Notes: generated by a model from the sequence alone, not told the origin. A DNA stretch of 30,069 nt from Ignavibacteria bacterium UBA7675 (GCA_002483085.1 DLHF01000082.1:1-30069); one strand, 5' to 3'; shown: positions 7,885-15,309, numbered from the stretch's first letter. Numbers and translations are program-made.

Positions 7885-8020
7885 GACTTTCCCCGACGGT
7901 TGTTGTAAGGATAAGCGAATATGATAGCGTGTTTTTCAATGATGAGAATACATGCTATCGCAGGCCAAACTTACATTGCAATCGCGCTGTTATCAATCGG
8001 CGACTGTCTGATTTTTTCTG

Positions 8021-8220
8021 CGTAATACCGCGTAGAGACGCCGCGCCGCGGCGTCTCTACGCGGTATTACGGCGGCGTCTCTACGCGGTATTACGGCGGC
8101 GTCTCTATGCGATATTGGTGTTATTACGCGTCGCTGCGTCTCTATGCGATATTGGCGTTATTACGCGCCGCGGCGTCTCTACGCGGTATTGGGATTATTA
8201 CGCGCCGCGTCGTCTCTACG
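8021..8220. repeat. GTCTCTAC palindrome plus tandem array
   Basis: Bases 8021-8071 form a perfect inverted repeat: two 25-nt arms around a single central C at 8046, with GTAGAGAC in one arm and GTCTCTAC in the other. Direct repeats of the right arm follow up to the stop codon of the hydroxylase gene. Two units have a period near 24 bp and three have a period near 37 bp (GCGTCTCTAYGCGRTATTGG plus RTTATTACGCG). In total there is one inverted and about six direct copies of GTCTCTAY. There are no unique spacers, so this is not a CRISPR array. It fills most of the 336-bp gap between the hydroxylase and GH18 genes. Confidence 0.9.
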
Positions 8221-8892
8221 CTACACATCGCACCACATACGCACGAGATTGCTATACACCTGGAACGCCAGCGTTGTTTCTTCGGAGTGCGGGTCTCTTG
8301 TTGTAGCCATCGAGCAGAGCGTGTTGAGCTTAAAGAGCAGGTCGCGCTGTTCGGTATTTCGCACGGCGCTTTGAATCCACGTTACTGCTACCAACCGGCT
8401 ACCGGAGCGGACATCGGCCACGCGGTGCAAGTATTGCGAAGGGTAGGCAATCGCATCACCGGCGGCGAGCTTGTACGACAGGTCGCCCACATCAGAGCGG
8501 ATGAGCAGTTCGCCACCTTCGTAGTCGGAAGGGTTATTCAGAAAAATCGTCATAGACACATCGGTGCGTACAGGCGGCTGTTCCATCACCGGGCCATCGA
8601 CGTGCATGCCGTAGCTCATGCCGGTGTCGTAGCGGCTGATGCGGAATGGCACCAAAGTACGCGGCAGCAACGACGCGTGAAACAGCGGATGTCGCGATAG
8701 CGCTTGGCCGAGAATTGCGTCGATCATCTGTAGTCCGGGCTGCTGCGAGGGAATGATCTGGGCATTGTTTTTTACTAATTTAGCCGGGCCAGAAGCTGTG
8801 GATTTCCCATCCTGAAATTCCGCCGTTGCTAATGCCGAGCGTATGGCTGTGAGTTCTTCTGCTGTCAGTACCTGTTGAAGATGCAGAAACAT
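8221..8892 (-). CDS. PKHD-type Fe(II)/2-oxoglutarate hydroxylase (YbiX/PiuC-like)
   Basis: The 223-residue protein matches the PKHD-type hydroxylases (YbiX/PiuC), cytoplasmic Fe(II)- and 2-oxoglutarate-dependent dioxygenases often linked to iron-siderophore uptake. The jelly-roll ligands are visible: His97 and Asp99 in MHVDGP, His156 in YLHRVADV and the 2-oxoglutarate-binding Arg166 in SGSRLVAVTW. The family block KLVKNNAQI follows the N-terminal helix. Length (about 225) and N-terminus match the family when the ATG at 8892 is used. A GTG at 8934 would add 14 residues that the family lacks. No TonB receptor or siderophore gene is adjacent, so the substrate cannot be inferred. The stop codon abuts the GTCTCTAC array. 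Confidence 0.9.
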   Translation of the reverse strand: MFLHLQQVLTAEELTAIRSALATAEFQDGKSTASGPAKLVKNNAQIIPSQQPGLQMIDAILGQALSRHPLFHASLLPRTLVPFRISRYDTGMSYGMHVDGPVMEQPPVRTDVSMTIFLNNPSDYEGGELLIRSDVGDLSYKLAAGDAIAYPSQYLHRVADVRSGSRLVAVTWIQSAVRNTEQRDLLFKLNTLCSMATTRDPHSEETTLAFQVYSNLVRMWCDV

Positions 8893-8974
8893 AGTAGGCA
8901 AAAAATAGTTGTCAAAAAAACGGCATGGTATCACCCATCACCTGCCGGTGTGCCAAAGACTGTTTTTAGCAGGC

Positions 8975-9005
8975 GCAACATACAGAAACAGGAGTAGCCT
9001 GCAAA
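8975..9005 (-). promoter_or_regulatory. Possible Bacteroidota-type promoter for the PKHD hydroxylase
   Basis: On the minus strand TTTG (9005-9002) is followed after 19 nt by TATGTTGC (8982-8975). This resembles the -33 TTTG / -7 TANNTTTG pattern but lacks one T of the -7 box. It lies 83 bp before the chosen ATG. Confidence 0.3.
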
Positions 9006-9046
9006 GCAGTTTGTACTGCAATACAAGGGGCGGAATGGGCTTGTTT

Positions 9047-9115
9047 GCTTCGGTCTTCGGCCACGCGGAGCATCTCCGCACCGCGCTGCACGATCCGCCT
9101 CGTGGCTGCCGAACT
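9047..9115 (+). repeat. Dispersed intergenic repeat, copy 4 (5' part)
   Basis: GCTTCGGTCTTCGGCCACG leads into CATCTCCGCACCGCGCTGCA and CGATCCGCCTCGTGG, the 5' half of the family. The 3' block GTGCGACCGGYGACAGC is not present, so the copy is truncated like copies 3 and 9. Confidence 0.7.
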
Positions 9116-9261
9116 GCAACCGCAACATCGGAGCAGGATAGAGTAGTGCAATACTTTCTGAACCTTCCCGATGTGGACAACTACTGGGCGCAGAGGAGCA
9201 CAATGTCCGGTGCTCAAGACGGGTTTATTGCAAGCTGAACACATAGGTAGGGGTAAACAAG

Positions 9262-9289
9262 AGCCGGATTGCACGATTGCAGCCCGGCT
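9262..9289 (-). terminator. Hairpin downstream of the membrane-protein gene
   Basis: AGCCGG (9262-9267) pairs with CCGGCT (9284-9289), and an inner TGCA/TGCA stem encloses the loop CGAT. It lies about 90 bp beyond the stop of the minus-strand gene at 9379. The T-rich flank is better on the plus side (TTTGTTGTT) than on the minus side (CTTGTTTA), so a terminator role for this gene is only possible. Confidence 0.35.
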
Positions 9290-9378
9290 TTGTTGTTGCC
9301 TTGTCCCGTCCTGCAAAAAGGTTGTTTGATTCTATCGCGCTGGATTCTACTGTGTTGTCGTTCGACACAGCAGTACGC

Positions 9379-10335
9379 TTATTCCGAAGTCTGGCGAAGT
9401 GCTACATATACACCCAAACTAATGCCCATGAGCGTAAGTGTTGTTGGGTCGTAGTCAGGAAGTATTAGAGTGCGGACGACGGAGACACTGTACAAGACTG
9501 CGAATGATACTGTCCAGATGATTTGTTGAAGGCGATGAAGCTGCATCTGTTGGCCGTCGCTCAGTATGTCGAACCACAGGCTTCCAGATGTTGGCAACGA
9601 CGGTGTTTGGGCACCTGTTCTTGATGTATCTGCCATGCGGTTGGTAAGTGGTACTCCTGCACTTATTCCCATCAGTATCAGCGCCGTTCCGTTGATAATA
9701 CCAGCAGTAGTGCCCGTGTGCACAACGATATACAGATAGGAGCCGAAAATCACCAGAAACCATATTCCCATTTGTATCAACGCAAGGCTGTATGTCGGGG
9801 TACTACCGCTGGCGGTAGGGGGATCGCGAAAGATGTCGTATTTCGCCCCGAGCCACAGCAAGAGCACCGCAATAAGAACAACGACAATGCCTGCTACTAC
9901 ACTTTGCCATTGCTCGTACAGCACCATTTGCACAGGCTGGGTATTGGCGTACTGCTGCGTAGTGCGGCCAATACCAGCATCTACTACTATTTCCGGGGCT
10001 GTAGGATGTCCGCCCATTGCCAAGCGCAGCAATGCAGAGGCGTTGCTGTCGTAGGGAAGGCGAAAGGCAAGGTGGTTGGGACTGCTAAAAGTGCAAGGCA
10101 GCTTTGGGAACGGGACTCCGTTGAGAAAAAGTGTGATATTCCGAAATTCTGCCTCGCTCATGGCTGCCACCGTTTTCGCCGAGTTAGTATCGAGGTGTAG
10201 CACGATGCTGTTGCCTCGATATACTTTCAATGCAGGCTTTGGCTCGACGCGCAAAGGAGCAGCCCCAGTTTGTGCATAGCTGTGCGCTGGCAGGATTGTC
10301 CAGACACAAAGAGCAAGATATAGGATGGTTTTCAT
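9379..10335 (-). CDS. Five-helix membrane protein of unknown function
   Basis: The 318-residue product starts with a signal peptide (residues 1-22, ending SYAQ). A predicted periplasmic beta-rich domain follows at about 25-140. Membrane helices lie near 145-163, 182-205, 210-229, 269-287 and 297-314. The C-terminal half has a pattern I recall from many uncharacterised bacterial membrane proteins: YSLALIQMGIWF, LMGISAG, LWFDILSD, LHRLQQIIWT and LMGIS. I know no function for that module. The start at 10335 is fixed by the signal peptide; the reading frame stays open upstream only because it runs through a 9-bp tandem array and repeat copy 5. It lies downstream of the exported coiled-coil protein on the same strand. 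Confidence 0.8.
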   Translation of the reverse strand: MKTILYLALCVWTILPAHSYAQTGAAPLRVEPKPALKVYRGNSIVLHLDTNSAKTVAAMSEAEFRNITLFLNGVPFPKLPCTFSSPNHLAFRLPYDSNASALLRLAMGGHPTAPEIVVDAGIGRTTQQYANTQPVQMVLYEQWQSVVAGIVVVLIAVLLLWLGAKYDIFRDPPTASGSTPTYSLALIQMGIWFLVIFGSYLYIVVHTGTTAGIINGTALILMGISAGVPLTNRMADTSRTGAQTPSLPTSGSLWFDILSDGQQMQLHRLQQIIWTVSFAVLYSVSVVRTLILPDYDPTTLTLMGISLGVYVALRQTSE

Positions 10336-10461
10336 AATGATATTCCAAAAGCCGGGCTCCTTCGGCGAGTTGCCCGGCGGATGAGCAAAAAACGCTGGAG
10401 AGAACTCACTGTAGCTCTGCAATTGCCGCACTCCTTCTCGCCATGTCCAGAGGGAGGAGGG

Positions 10462-10481
10462 AGACGCCCATCGGGGCGTCT
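10462..10481. other. Short perfect hairpin beside the 9-bp tandem array
   Basis: AGACGCCC and GGGCGTCT pair over 8 positions around the loop ATCG. The sequence GACGCCC is also the closing motif of the dispersed repeat, so this hairpin probably marks the far end of copy 5. It lies between the array and the start of the membrane-protein gene. Confidence 0.6.
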
Positions 10482-10484
10482 TTA

Positions 10485-10616
10485 CCGGATTTGCCGGATT
10501 TGCCGGATTTGCCGGATTTGCCGGATTTACCGGATTTGCCGGATTTACCGGATTTACCGGATTTGCCGGATTTGCCGGATTTGCCGGATTTGCCGGATTT
10601 ACCGGATTTACTGGAT
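10485..10616. repeat. 9-bp tandem repeat, about 14 units
   Basis: Fourteen head-to-tail units of CCGGATTTR run from 10485 to 10610, followed by a degenerate unit CTGGATCG. The only variation is A or G at the ninth base. Because the period is a multiple of three, all frames on both strands stay open and yield spurious tripeptide repeats (NPA/NPV, SGK, PDL). The array sits between the two halves of dispersed repeat copy 5 and about 150 bp before the next minus-strand start, so it is probably non-coding and prone to slippage. Confidence 0.92.
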
Positions 10617-10735
10617 CGTCGCCGGTCGCACATACTGCTGCGGTGAACCCCGGCACTACACGCGGCGGTGTTGCAGCGCGGTGCGGAGACCAAACACAAG
10701 GGCAGCGACCGAAGCGACTCAGTCTCTGTCAGTTG
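10617..10735 (-). repeat. Dispersed intergenic repeat, copy 5
   Basis: Read on the minus strand this copy has GTCTCCGCACCGCGCTGCA, then ACACCGCCGCGTGTAGTGCC, CACCGCAGCAG and GTGCGACCGGCGACGATCC. There the 9-bp array begins, and the terminal GACGCCC lies beyond the array at about 10474-10480. The low-coordinate end is therefore expanded by the tandem array. The high-coordinate end touches the 3' end of the gene at 10729. Confidence 0.8.
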
Positions 10736-12066
10736 CTGTCGAATATGTTGAGACCGGGTAGGCTGATAGTGATAAAAAAGGACGGCTTGTAGGTATTCTC
10801 CACAAGGTCGTCGATGCTGCCTGCGTCTGGCGGCAACGGCTTCCCAACGGCTGCCGGTGCTTTCAGATGGTCGGGTAGATGGGAAACTCCCGCGCCGAGG
10901 CCGAGGCGTATGGTCTCCAGATAACTCAGAGTGATGCCGAACAGATAATCGACAATCAGCGGAGCCGCATCGGTTGAGAGTCCAATCCCTACGCCCGCGC
11001 CAATGCCGACGGTGTTGTCGAACATCGAAGCGAAGTTTATCATCATCATTGTTCCGGCGCGAAAGCGGAGTCCGCTTCCTGCGTGTTCGGCAATAACGCT
11101 GTCCACAATACTGTACTCTGGAACACCTTTCAGAGGAATGATGCCGAATGCCAGGGGAAACAACTCGAACGATGGCCTTTGGTACAATGGGTCGAGAGTA
11201 ATGGCCAGCAGTGTGTCGCCTGTGGCGCGTGCCGTGTGGTCGGGGTCGCGTGGCTTTGTGCCAAACCGCAGTACCAGTGTGCTGTCGTGCGGCACAACCA
11301 CAGAGAACTCTACTCTGTCGCGTGCTGCGAGAAAGTCGCGCTTGAGCTTATCGCGTGTAGCCAGAAGTTGCTCTCCGTATTCACGCAGCATTTGTACCAC
11401 AGTGCTCAATGTTGTGTTCTTGTTTGTTGCTATGTGTGCAGCGCTGTACCCGGCTTGCAGTTCGTCCTTCAATCGTGCATTCGAGAATGTAGAATTCTTG
11501 AGCACTTCCTTCTGTTGCTTCAGCAACTGCGATTGCTCACCCCTTGCAATGTCTGCTGGCGAGCTGGGATTGTCGGACTCCGCAATGGTTTGGAGGATGT
11601 CCTCTATATCAGTCCTCACGGTTTCAAGCTGCTGCACATACTCGCCAAGAGCGCTCATTTCTGCTGTTATCGCAGTGGTAGACTCTGTGTCGTCAGCCAA
11701 AGATTGTTCTTCTATCGCTGTTGCTACCACTGGCAAGACCCTGTTGATAGCGGCCACAATAGTTGAAAGATCGGGCGTGGTATAGCGGGGTTGCTCAAGA
11801 GATTTATCGAGCGAGTAATTGTAGTAATAGGTATTTGCGTCTACGATAACTACTCGCACTTTGGTGCCGGGCGGCAGCACCAGAGTCTGGTTTGTAAGAG
11901 CCGTTTGTGTGGGGCCATTGCCCGTGTCGTAGCGAAGAAAAGAAGCATCACGACCGTGGTGAATTTCTACCACAGCTTCGCGTTGTGCAGCAAGGACGGG
12001 CACTGTGTGCAGCGCAAGCAAAAGCACTGTAAGGCACAGTACGGAGAAGAATAATTTGCTGTTCAT
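10729..12066 (-). CDS. Exported protein with coiled-coil middle and barrel-like C-terminus
   Basis: The 445-residue product begins with a clear signal peptide (residues 1-27, ending VLAAQ). A beta-rich part (about 28-95) contains VEIHHGRDASFLRYD. A long helical, Gln/Glu/Lys-rich segment (about 100-255) probably forms a coiled coil. The C-terminal 180 residues have alternating hydrophobic and glycine-rich strands (GIGAGVGIGL, IRLGLGAGVS) and end in ITISLPGLNIF, which suggests outer-membrane association. I know no named family. It is followed by the membrane-protein gene and preceded by the pentein gene on the same strand, which suggests an envelope-linked set, although repeat copy 5 and a hairpin cluster interrupt the spacing. 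Confidence 0.75.
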   Translation of the reverse strand: MNSKLFFSVLCLTVLLLALHTVPVLAAQREAVVEIHHGRDASFLRYDTGNGPTQTALTNQTLVLPPGTKVRVVIVDANTYYYNYSLDKSLEQPRYTTPDLSTIVAAINRVLPVVATAIEEQSLADDTESTTAITAEMSALGEYVQQLETVRTDIEDILQTIAESDNPSSPADIARGEQSQLLKQQKEVLKNSTFSNARLKDELQAGYSAAHIATNKNTTLSTVVQMLREYGEQLLATRDKLKRDFLAARDRVEFSVVVPHDSTLVLRFGTKPRDPDHTARATGDTLLAITLDPLYQRPSFELFPLAFGIIPLKGVPEYSIVDSVIAEHAGSGLRFRAGTMMMINFASMFDNTVGIGAGVGIGLSTDAAPLIVDYLFGITLSYLETIRLGLGAGVSHLPDHLKAPAAVGKPLPPDAGSIDDLVENTYKPSFFITISLPGLNIFDSN

Positions 12067-12126
12067 ACATAGTTCCAGAATGATGTGAGTATCATGATGT
12101 TTTCAGTTTGGGCATGCCGATAGCCG

Positions 12127-12210
12127 GGGCGGTGTGTACCGCCCTTATCTGCGATAAGGCGCGTGGGCTTAAAGTGCGCGGGTTGTCACGGAGAGACTAT
12201 ACCCGCGCAC
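12127..12210 (-). terminator. Cluster of three perfect hairpins behind the pentein gene
   Basis: Three inverted repeats lie in 84 bp: 12174-12183 with 12201-12210 (10 bp, 17-nt loop), TTATC/GATAA (12145-12157) and GGGCGGT/ACCGCCC around GTGT (12127-12144). The first begins 12 bp after the pentein stop codon. Tracts of T on the minus strand are short (TTTAAG), so a terminator or an mRNA-processing barrier is plausible but not certain. Confidence 0.45.
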
Positions 12211-12222
12211 AGATGTGAACTG

Positions 12223-13569
12223 CTACGAGGTGCTTCCGGGGCGGTAATGGAAGTCGAGTCCTTCGCGGGAAAGATTGATACTAATATTCCCGTAGAGCGG
12301 CAGTGCCGCAGGAAGCGATTTTCCCCGAGAGCGCGAGCGGCGCAGCACTTTGGCAATGCAGCGCAGACCCCCTTGCTGTTCGGATATGGCCATGAACGGC
12401 CCGTCGACCATGCTCACCTGGAAGCCATGCCGCCGAAAGGTGTCGATAGTTTCTCTTTCCACTGCTGCATAGACATCCACGGAATTGTATTTGTCGAAGT
12501 ACCGGGGCAGGTACACATTCTTTACACCGTCGTACACTTCCACGAGGCAGTTGTTGTACGACCGAATAATAGCTGGCGATCTCTCCATGATCTCCAGAAT
12601 AAGCGGGATACGGACAACTTTAAACTTCGCGCCATTGAGGGTACAGTTCTTCAGCGAACGAGCTGTGGCATCTACATACTGGCTGTACTGCTGGGCTATG
12701 CTCTGGGCTACGGGGTCGCTCGATGTATTGATCTGAACGACCTTACCTACAAACACAAGCTCTTGTCCATCGTCGGTTTGCCCGCCGAGAGTAATGTATC
12801 GGTCGATATGTGTGATTGGCTCGAAAGGCGGAAAGGGGTCCGTTGATGTTTGGTCGCCTGTAGGCGTGCTCTGGTCTATCCATATTACGCAAGGAACACC
12901 AAACGCCGAGATAAGCGCGTTCTCTATATCCTGTTTGCTGATATTCGGGAAGAACAATCTGTTCTGGCGTATGATATCAGTACCGACAAGAATATAGCCA
13001 TCGCCAGCCAGAATATTGCCGCCCGCCAGGACGTATGGAAAAGGTTTAATAACGTAATCGCGCATCGCCGCAACATGGTCTGCTATGTACTGGTCGCCGA
13101 AATCCCGTCCGTCAAACTCGGGTATCTGCATTGGCTCAAGCAGTGCCGATATTCCGCAGTCGTATTCCAGCACGCAGAATGGGTCTTGCGCCCACTGGCG
13201 GTAGGTAATAGTGTGAGACGCACATGGAATCTGATTCGCCACTATAGGCCGTACAATGCTGTTAATGAGCTTGCAGTAATCCATCACCGGGTTGAGAATA
13301 ACTTGCGAGAGCTGCGAGGGTTGCATACCTTCTGCAGCAATAGCCTGTTTGCCTTGTGCTGTGAGGGCGGACATTGTCTGGTAATAGTCTCCGGTGGCCG
13401 ATGGGGGAAATCCTGCAAGCACGATATATTGCACATGCGGAGGCAATGCCCTGAACAGTCCTTTAAAGCGATTAATAAAGTATCGGGGATCGTGTTCGGT
13501 TGTTGTCAGTAGTATTTCCTCGATGCGGCCATGCACATCCGACAGGGGACGAAATGTTGATGTTGACAT
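12223..13569 (-). CDS. Divergent pentein, agmatine deiminase-like guanidino-group enzyme
   Basis: The 448-residue protein appears to belong to the pentein fold, whose members hydrolyse or transfer guanidino groups (agmatine or peptidyl-arginine deiminases, amidinotransferases). The active-site blocks of agmatine deiminase occur in order: RQWAQDP at 124-130 (family W-x-R-D-x-G-P; Trp126, Asp129), AGGNI at 182-186 followed by DGYILVGTD, PITHIDRY at 251-258 (catalytic His254 and Asp256) and GGLRCIA at 400-406 (Cys404 as nucleophile; the family has GGGNIHCIT). Spacing is longer than in the usual 350-residue enzymes: there are about 30 extra residues after the Cys and extra N-terminal helices. There is no signal peptide. 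The Arg of WxRD is Gln here, so the substrate may differ. It sits among unknown genes, with no polyamine genes nearby. Confidence 0.68.
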   Translation of the reverse strand: MSTSTFRPLSDVHGRIEEILLTTTEHDPRYFINRFKGLFRALPPHVQYIVLAGFPPSATGDYYQTMSALTAQGKQAIAAEGMQPSQLSQVILNPVMDYCKLINSIVRPIVANQIPCASHTITYRQWAQDPFCVLEYDCGISALLEPMQIPEFDGRDFGDQYIADHVAAMRDYVIKPFPYVLAGGNILAGDGYILVGTDIIRQNRLFFPNISKQDIENALISAFGVPCVIWIDQSTPTGDQTSTDPFPPFEPITHIDRYITLGGQTDDGQELVFVGKVVQINTSSDPVAQSIAQQYSQYVDATARSLKNCTLNGAKFKVVRIPLILEIMERSPAIIRSYNNCLVEVYDGVKNVYLPRYFDKYNSVDVYAAVERETIDTFRRHGFQVSMVDGPFMAISEQQGGLRCIAKVLRRSRSRGKSLPAALPLYGNISINLSREGLDFHYRPGSTS

Positions 13570-13604
13570 GAATATTTCCTTGAGTTGGGGTTAGTTAAAG
13601 TTCT

Positions 13605-13735
13605 TCGACTGTCCTCTCGTTTGGTCTCTGCACCGCGCTGCACACCCGCCGCGTGGTCGGTCGGGCTTCTTCGCAGCAGTTCGTGCGACCGGCGACAGCG
13701 ACCAACAGGGCGCCACAGCGACGCCCGTGCCACAA
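13605..13735 (+). repeat. Dispersed intergenic repeat, copy 6 (best complete copy)
   Basis: The copy reads GTTTGGTCTCTGCACCGCGC, TGCACACCCGCCGCGTGG, CTTCTTCGCAGCAGTTC, GTGCGACCGGCGACAGCGAC and ends GACGCCCGTGCCACAAG. Near its 3' end GGGCG and CGCCC can pair around a 9-nt loop, a feature shared with copy 8. It fills the gap between the 179-residue protein gene and the pentein gene and lies antisense to their direction of transcription. Confidence 0.85.
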
Positions 13736-13800
13736 GAGTTGTACATTGACAACTTTCAACAGCTTCTTGATCAGAGCTGCTTTGTGCTTTTGTGGGCGGG

Positions 13801-14340
13801 CTAGAAATTGATACCTGTATAGCAAGCAGGTGTAGCAGTTGTAGGCGACCACAGCACCCTCATTTCCAAGCTGTTGGTGTCGTCCACGCTGAGCAACAAT
13901 GGGCATTCATTTATCTTAAAGTAGTGATGAAAGCGAGTGTTGACTTTGTGTACATCCAGTTTGTCGGCGGCCTGTGTTGCTGCGCTCCGGGCTGGTTGTG
14001 TTCCCCCCGCAAGAGCGAGTGCTCCGGGCAGATACCTGATATCGTCGGTGCCGATAAAAGAAACATCTGCGCCGTTGGTTTGAAACAATCCACAGGCGTG
14101 CTCATAGCCTAGCCCGACATACTTTGTAAAGCTCGGATTAGGTGCAGGTACAATACTGGTGTCGTATATTTTCAGAGAGCCATTTTGTACTTTCACCCAC
14201 AGCTCTGTGCCACCATCGCCCTGCAGTGTGCTAATAGAGTAGGATTTATTTTGTGTGCCTGCTACTACAAGCTGTTTTGTGTTCTTATTAAATGTGATTG
14301 TGTGGTCTTGCAGCGAGTACGTATCGTTGATTGTGCTCAT
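13801..14340 (-). CDS. Small beta-rich protein of unknown function
   Basis: The 179-residue product has alternating polar and hydrophobic strands throughout (ITFNKNTKQLVVAGT, ELWVKVQNGSLKIYD, KYVGLGYEHACGLF) and no signal peptide or membrane segment. I recognise no family. The ATG at 14340 follows GGGAGAATTATTACC, a good ribosome site, and is preferred over a longer frame starting at 14466 whose extra 42 residues look non-coding. The layout of a short strand block, a Gly/Thr-ELxV strand and a following strand resembles the neighbouring 145-residue protein and may indicate distant homology. It precedes the pentein gene on the same strand, with repeat copy 6 between them. Confidence 0.7.
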   Translation of the reverse strand: MSTINDTYSLQDHTITFNKNTKQLVVAGTQNKSYSISTLQGDGGTELWVKVQNGSLKIYDTSIVPAPNPSFTKYVGLGYEHACGLFQTNGADVSFIGTDDIRYLPGALALAGGTQPARSAATQAADKLDVHKVNTRFHHYFKINECPLLLSVDDTNSLEMRVLWSPTTATPACYTGINF

Positions 14341-14485
14341 GGTAATAATTCTCCCAGAATAAGATGACAAGTGTTGAGATTGTTGTTGTTGTCCGACTGT
14401 TCTGTGCAATACGCGCCGTGCAGAAGCGCAACAGGTTCTGTTGTGCGTTGAGGGAGTTGTAAACACCTCTACCGATTACCACTAT

Positions 14486-14923
14486 TCACTTGCTATCGTG
14501 GTCATACACTGTGTGCCAGTCCTCTCTACGGCTGTTCCGGTGCAAAGGGAATACCGTGAGTTGTACATTGTGATGTGCTGTTGCCAACTCTGCTACACAA
14601 GCATCGAGCTGGAACACGTAGCTGCGTAGGATGTGTGCGTTGTGTCGCGTGCTAACAATAAGTTCTGTTGTTCCATTAGTTGTCGCCAGTTGTATCGCCG
14701 TTGTTTCGGTTGGGAAGCGAAACGTGTATCGTTTTGTTGATTCCGCTGTATCGACATTGCCTATATAGAGCATTTCGTCATCTGCCGAGAACGCGATAAC
14801 ATCTTCATCCAGCCTGAAACGCAGTACTATTTTTCGTCCTCGCCGTATTACCATAGCGCTTGCTGTAAAGCGCACAGTGTGCTCCATCAGGTCGAACACC
14901 TTTATAATGTCAAGAAATTTCAT
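14486..14923 (-). CDS. Small beta-rich protein of unknown function, first of the minus-strand run
   Basis: This 145-residue protein is predicted to be mostly beta strands (VRFTASAMVIRRGRKIVLRF, TELIVSTRHNAHILRSYVF), with a polar, charged C-terminus (HRNSRREDWHTVYDHDSK). There is no signal peptide or membrane helix, so it is probably cytoplasmic. I recognise no family. The ATG at 14923 has GGGGAAGA about 8 nt upstream; an in-frame ATG 12 codons later is a possible alternative. It is the first gene of the unknown-function minus-strand run and starts divergently from the helical-repeat gene at 15310. Confidence 0.65.
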   Translation of the reverse strand: MKFLDIIKVFDLMEHTVRFTASAMVIRRGRKIVLRFRLDEDVIAFSADDEMLYIGNVDTAESTKRYTFRFPTETTAIQLATTNGTTELIVSTRHNAHILRSYVFQLDACVAELATAHHNVQLTVFPLHRNSRREDWHTVYDHDSK

Positions 14924-15309
14924 TCCACTGTCTTCCCCAACTATTACTATGTGGTATGTTCTGTGTTTTTTCTACATTATGCACTTCTTCACGAGTAGAA
15001 GAAACCTGTCTTTGGCGAGAGATACTCATCTGTTGTGCTGGCTCACCGGGGCAGAGAGTATTTCCGGTCGCAAAATAGATGATAGAAAAGGGGGAAAAAA
15101 CTACTCGAATTTGCCATTCCTACTTGTCTACCAGTGCTTTTCTCGCATGGGGTAGAGATGTGTTCGCGGGGAGGGAGATGTAGTGGAATCGGCTAAAATG
15201 AGCTAAAATCGGCGTATTTAAGAAGAAGCTGACAAAAAAACTATGTCTTACGCAAGGAGTGCGCGATAGCTAAACGGAAGCACATTACTTCATTCCTAAT
15301 TTTTATGAT
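14924..15309. other. 386-bp divergent intergenic region
   Basis: The region lies between two divergent starts and must contain both promoters. I could not find a convincing TTG/TANNTTTG pair in either direction. It is AT-richer than the other gaps, has no dispersed repeat copy and shows no RNA gene I can support. Confidence 0.45.

Larger units (their letters stand above)
8893..9378. other. 486-bp gene-free stretch
   Basis: The stretch separates two minus-strand genes. It holds a possible promoter for the hydroxylase gene (8975-9005), repeat copy 4 (about 9047-9115) and a hairpin behind the membrane-protein gene (9262-9289). Short open frames here cross the repeat and show no protein-like pattern. 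Confidence 0.5.

Noticed and set aside
8021..8220. CRISPR array
   Set aside because: The units are directly adjacent with no unique spacers, the period changes from 24 to 37 bp, and no cas genes are nearby.
7929..8700. Plus-strand frames with repeated RLYAVLR or YAILALLR phrases
   Set aside because: They are translations of the GTCTCTAC array running into the antisense of the hydroxylase gene, which has clear Fe(II)-binding motifs on the other strand.
10406..10699. Protein made of SGK or NPA/NPV tripeptide repeats
   Set aside because: The 9-bp period keeps every frame open. The real gene starts at 10335 with a signal peptide, so the repeated peptides are an artefact.
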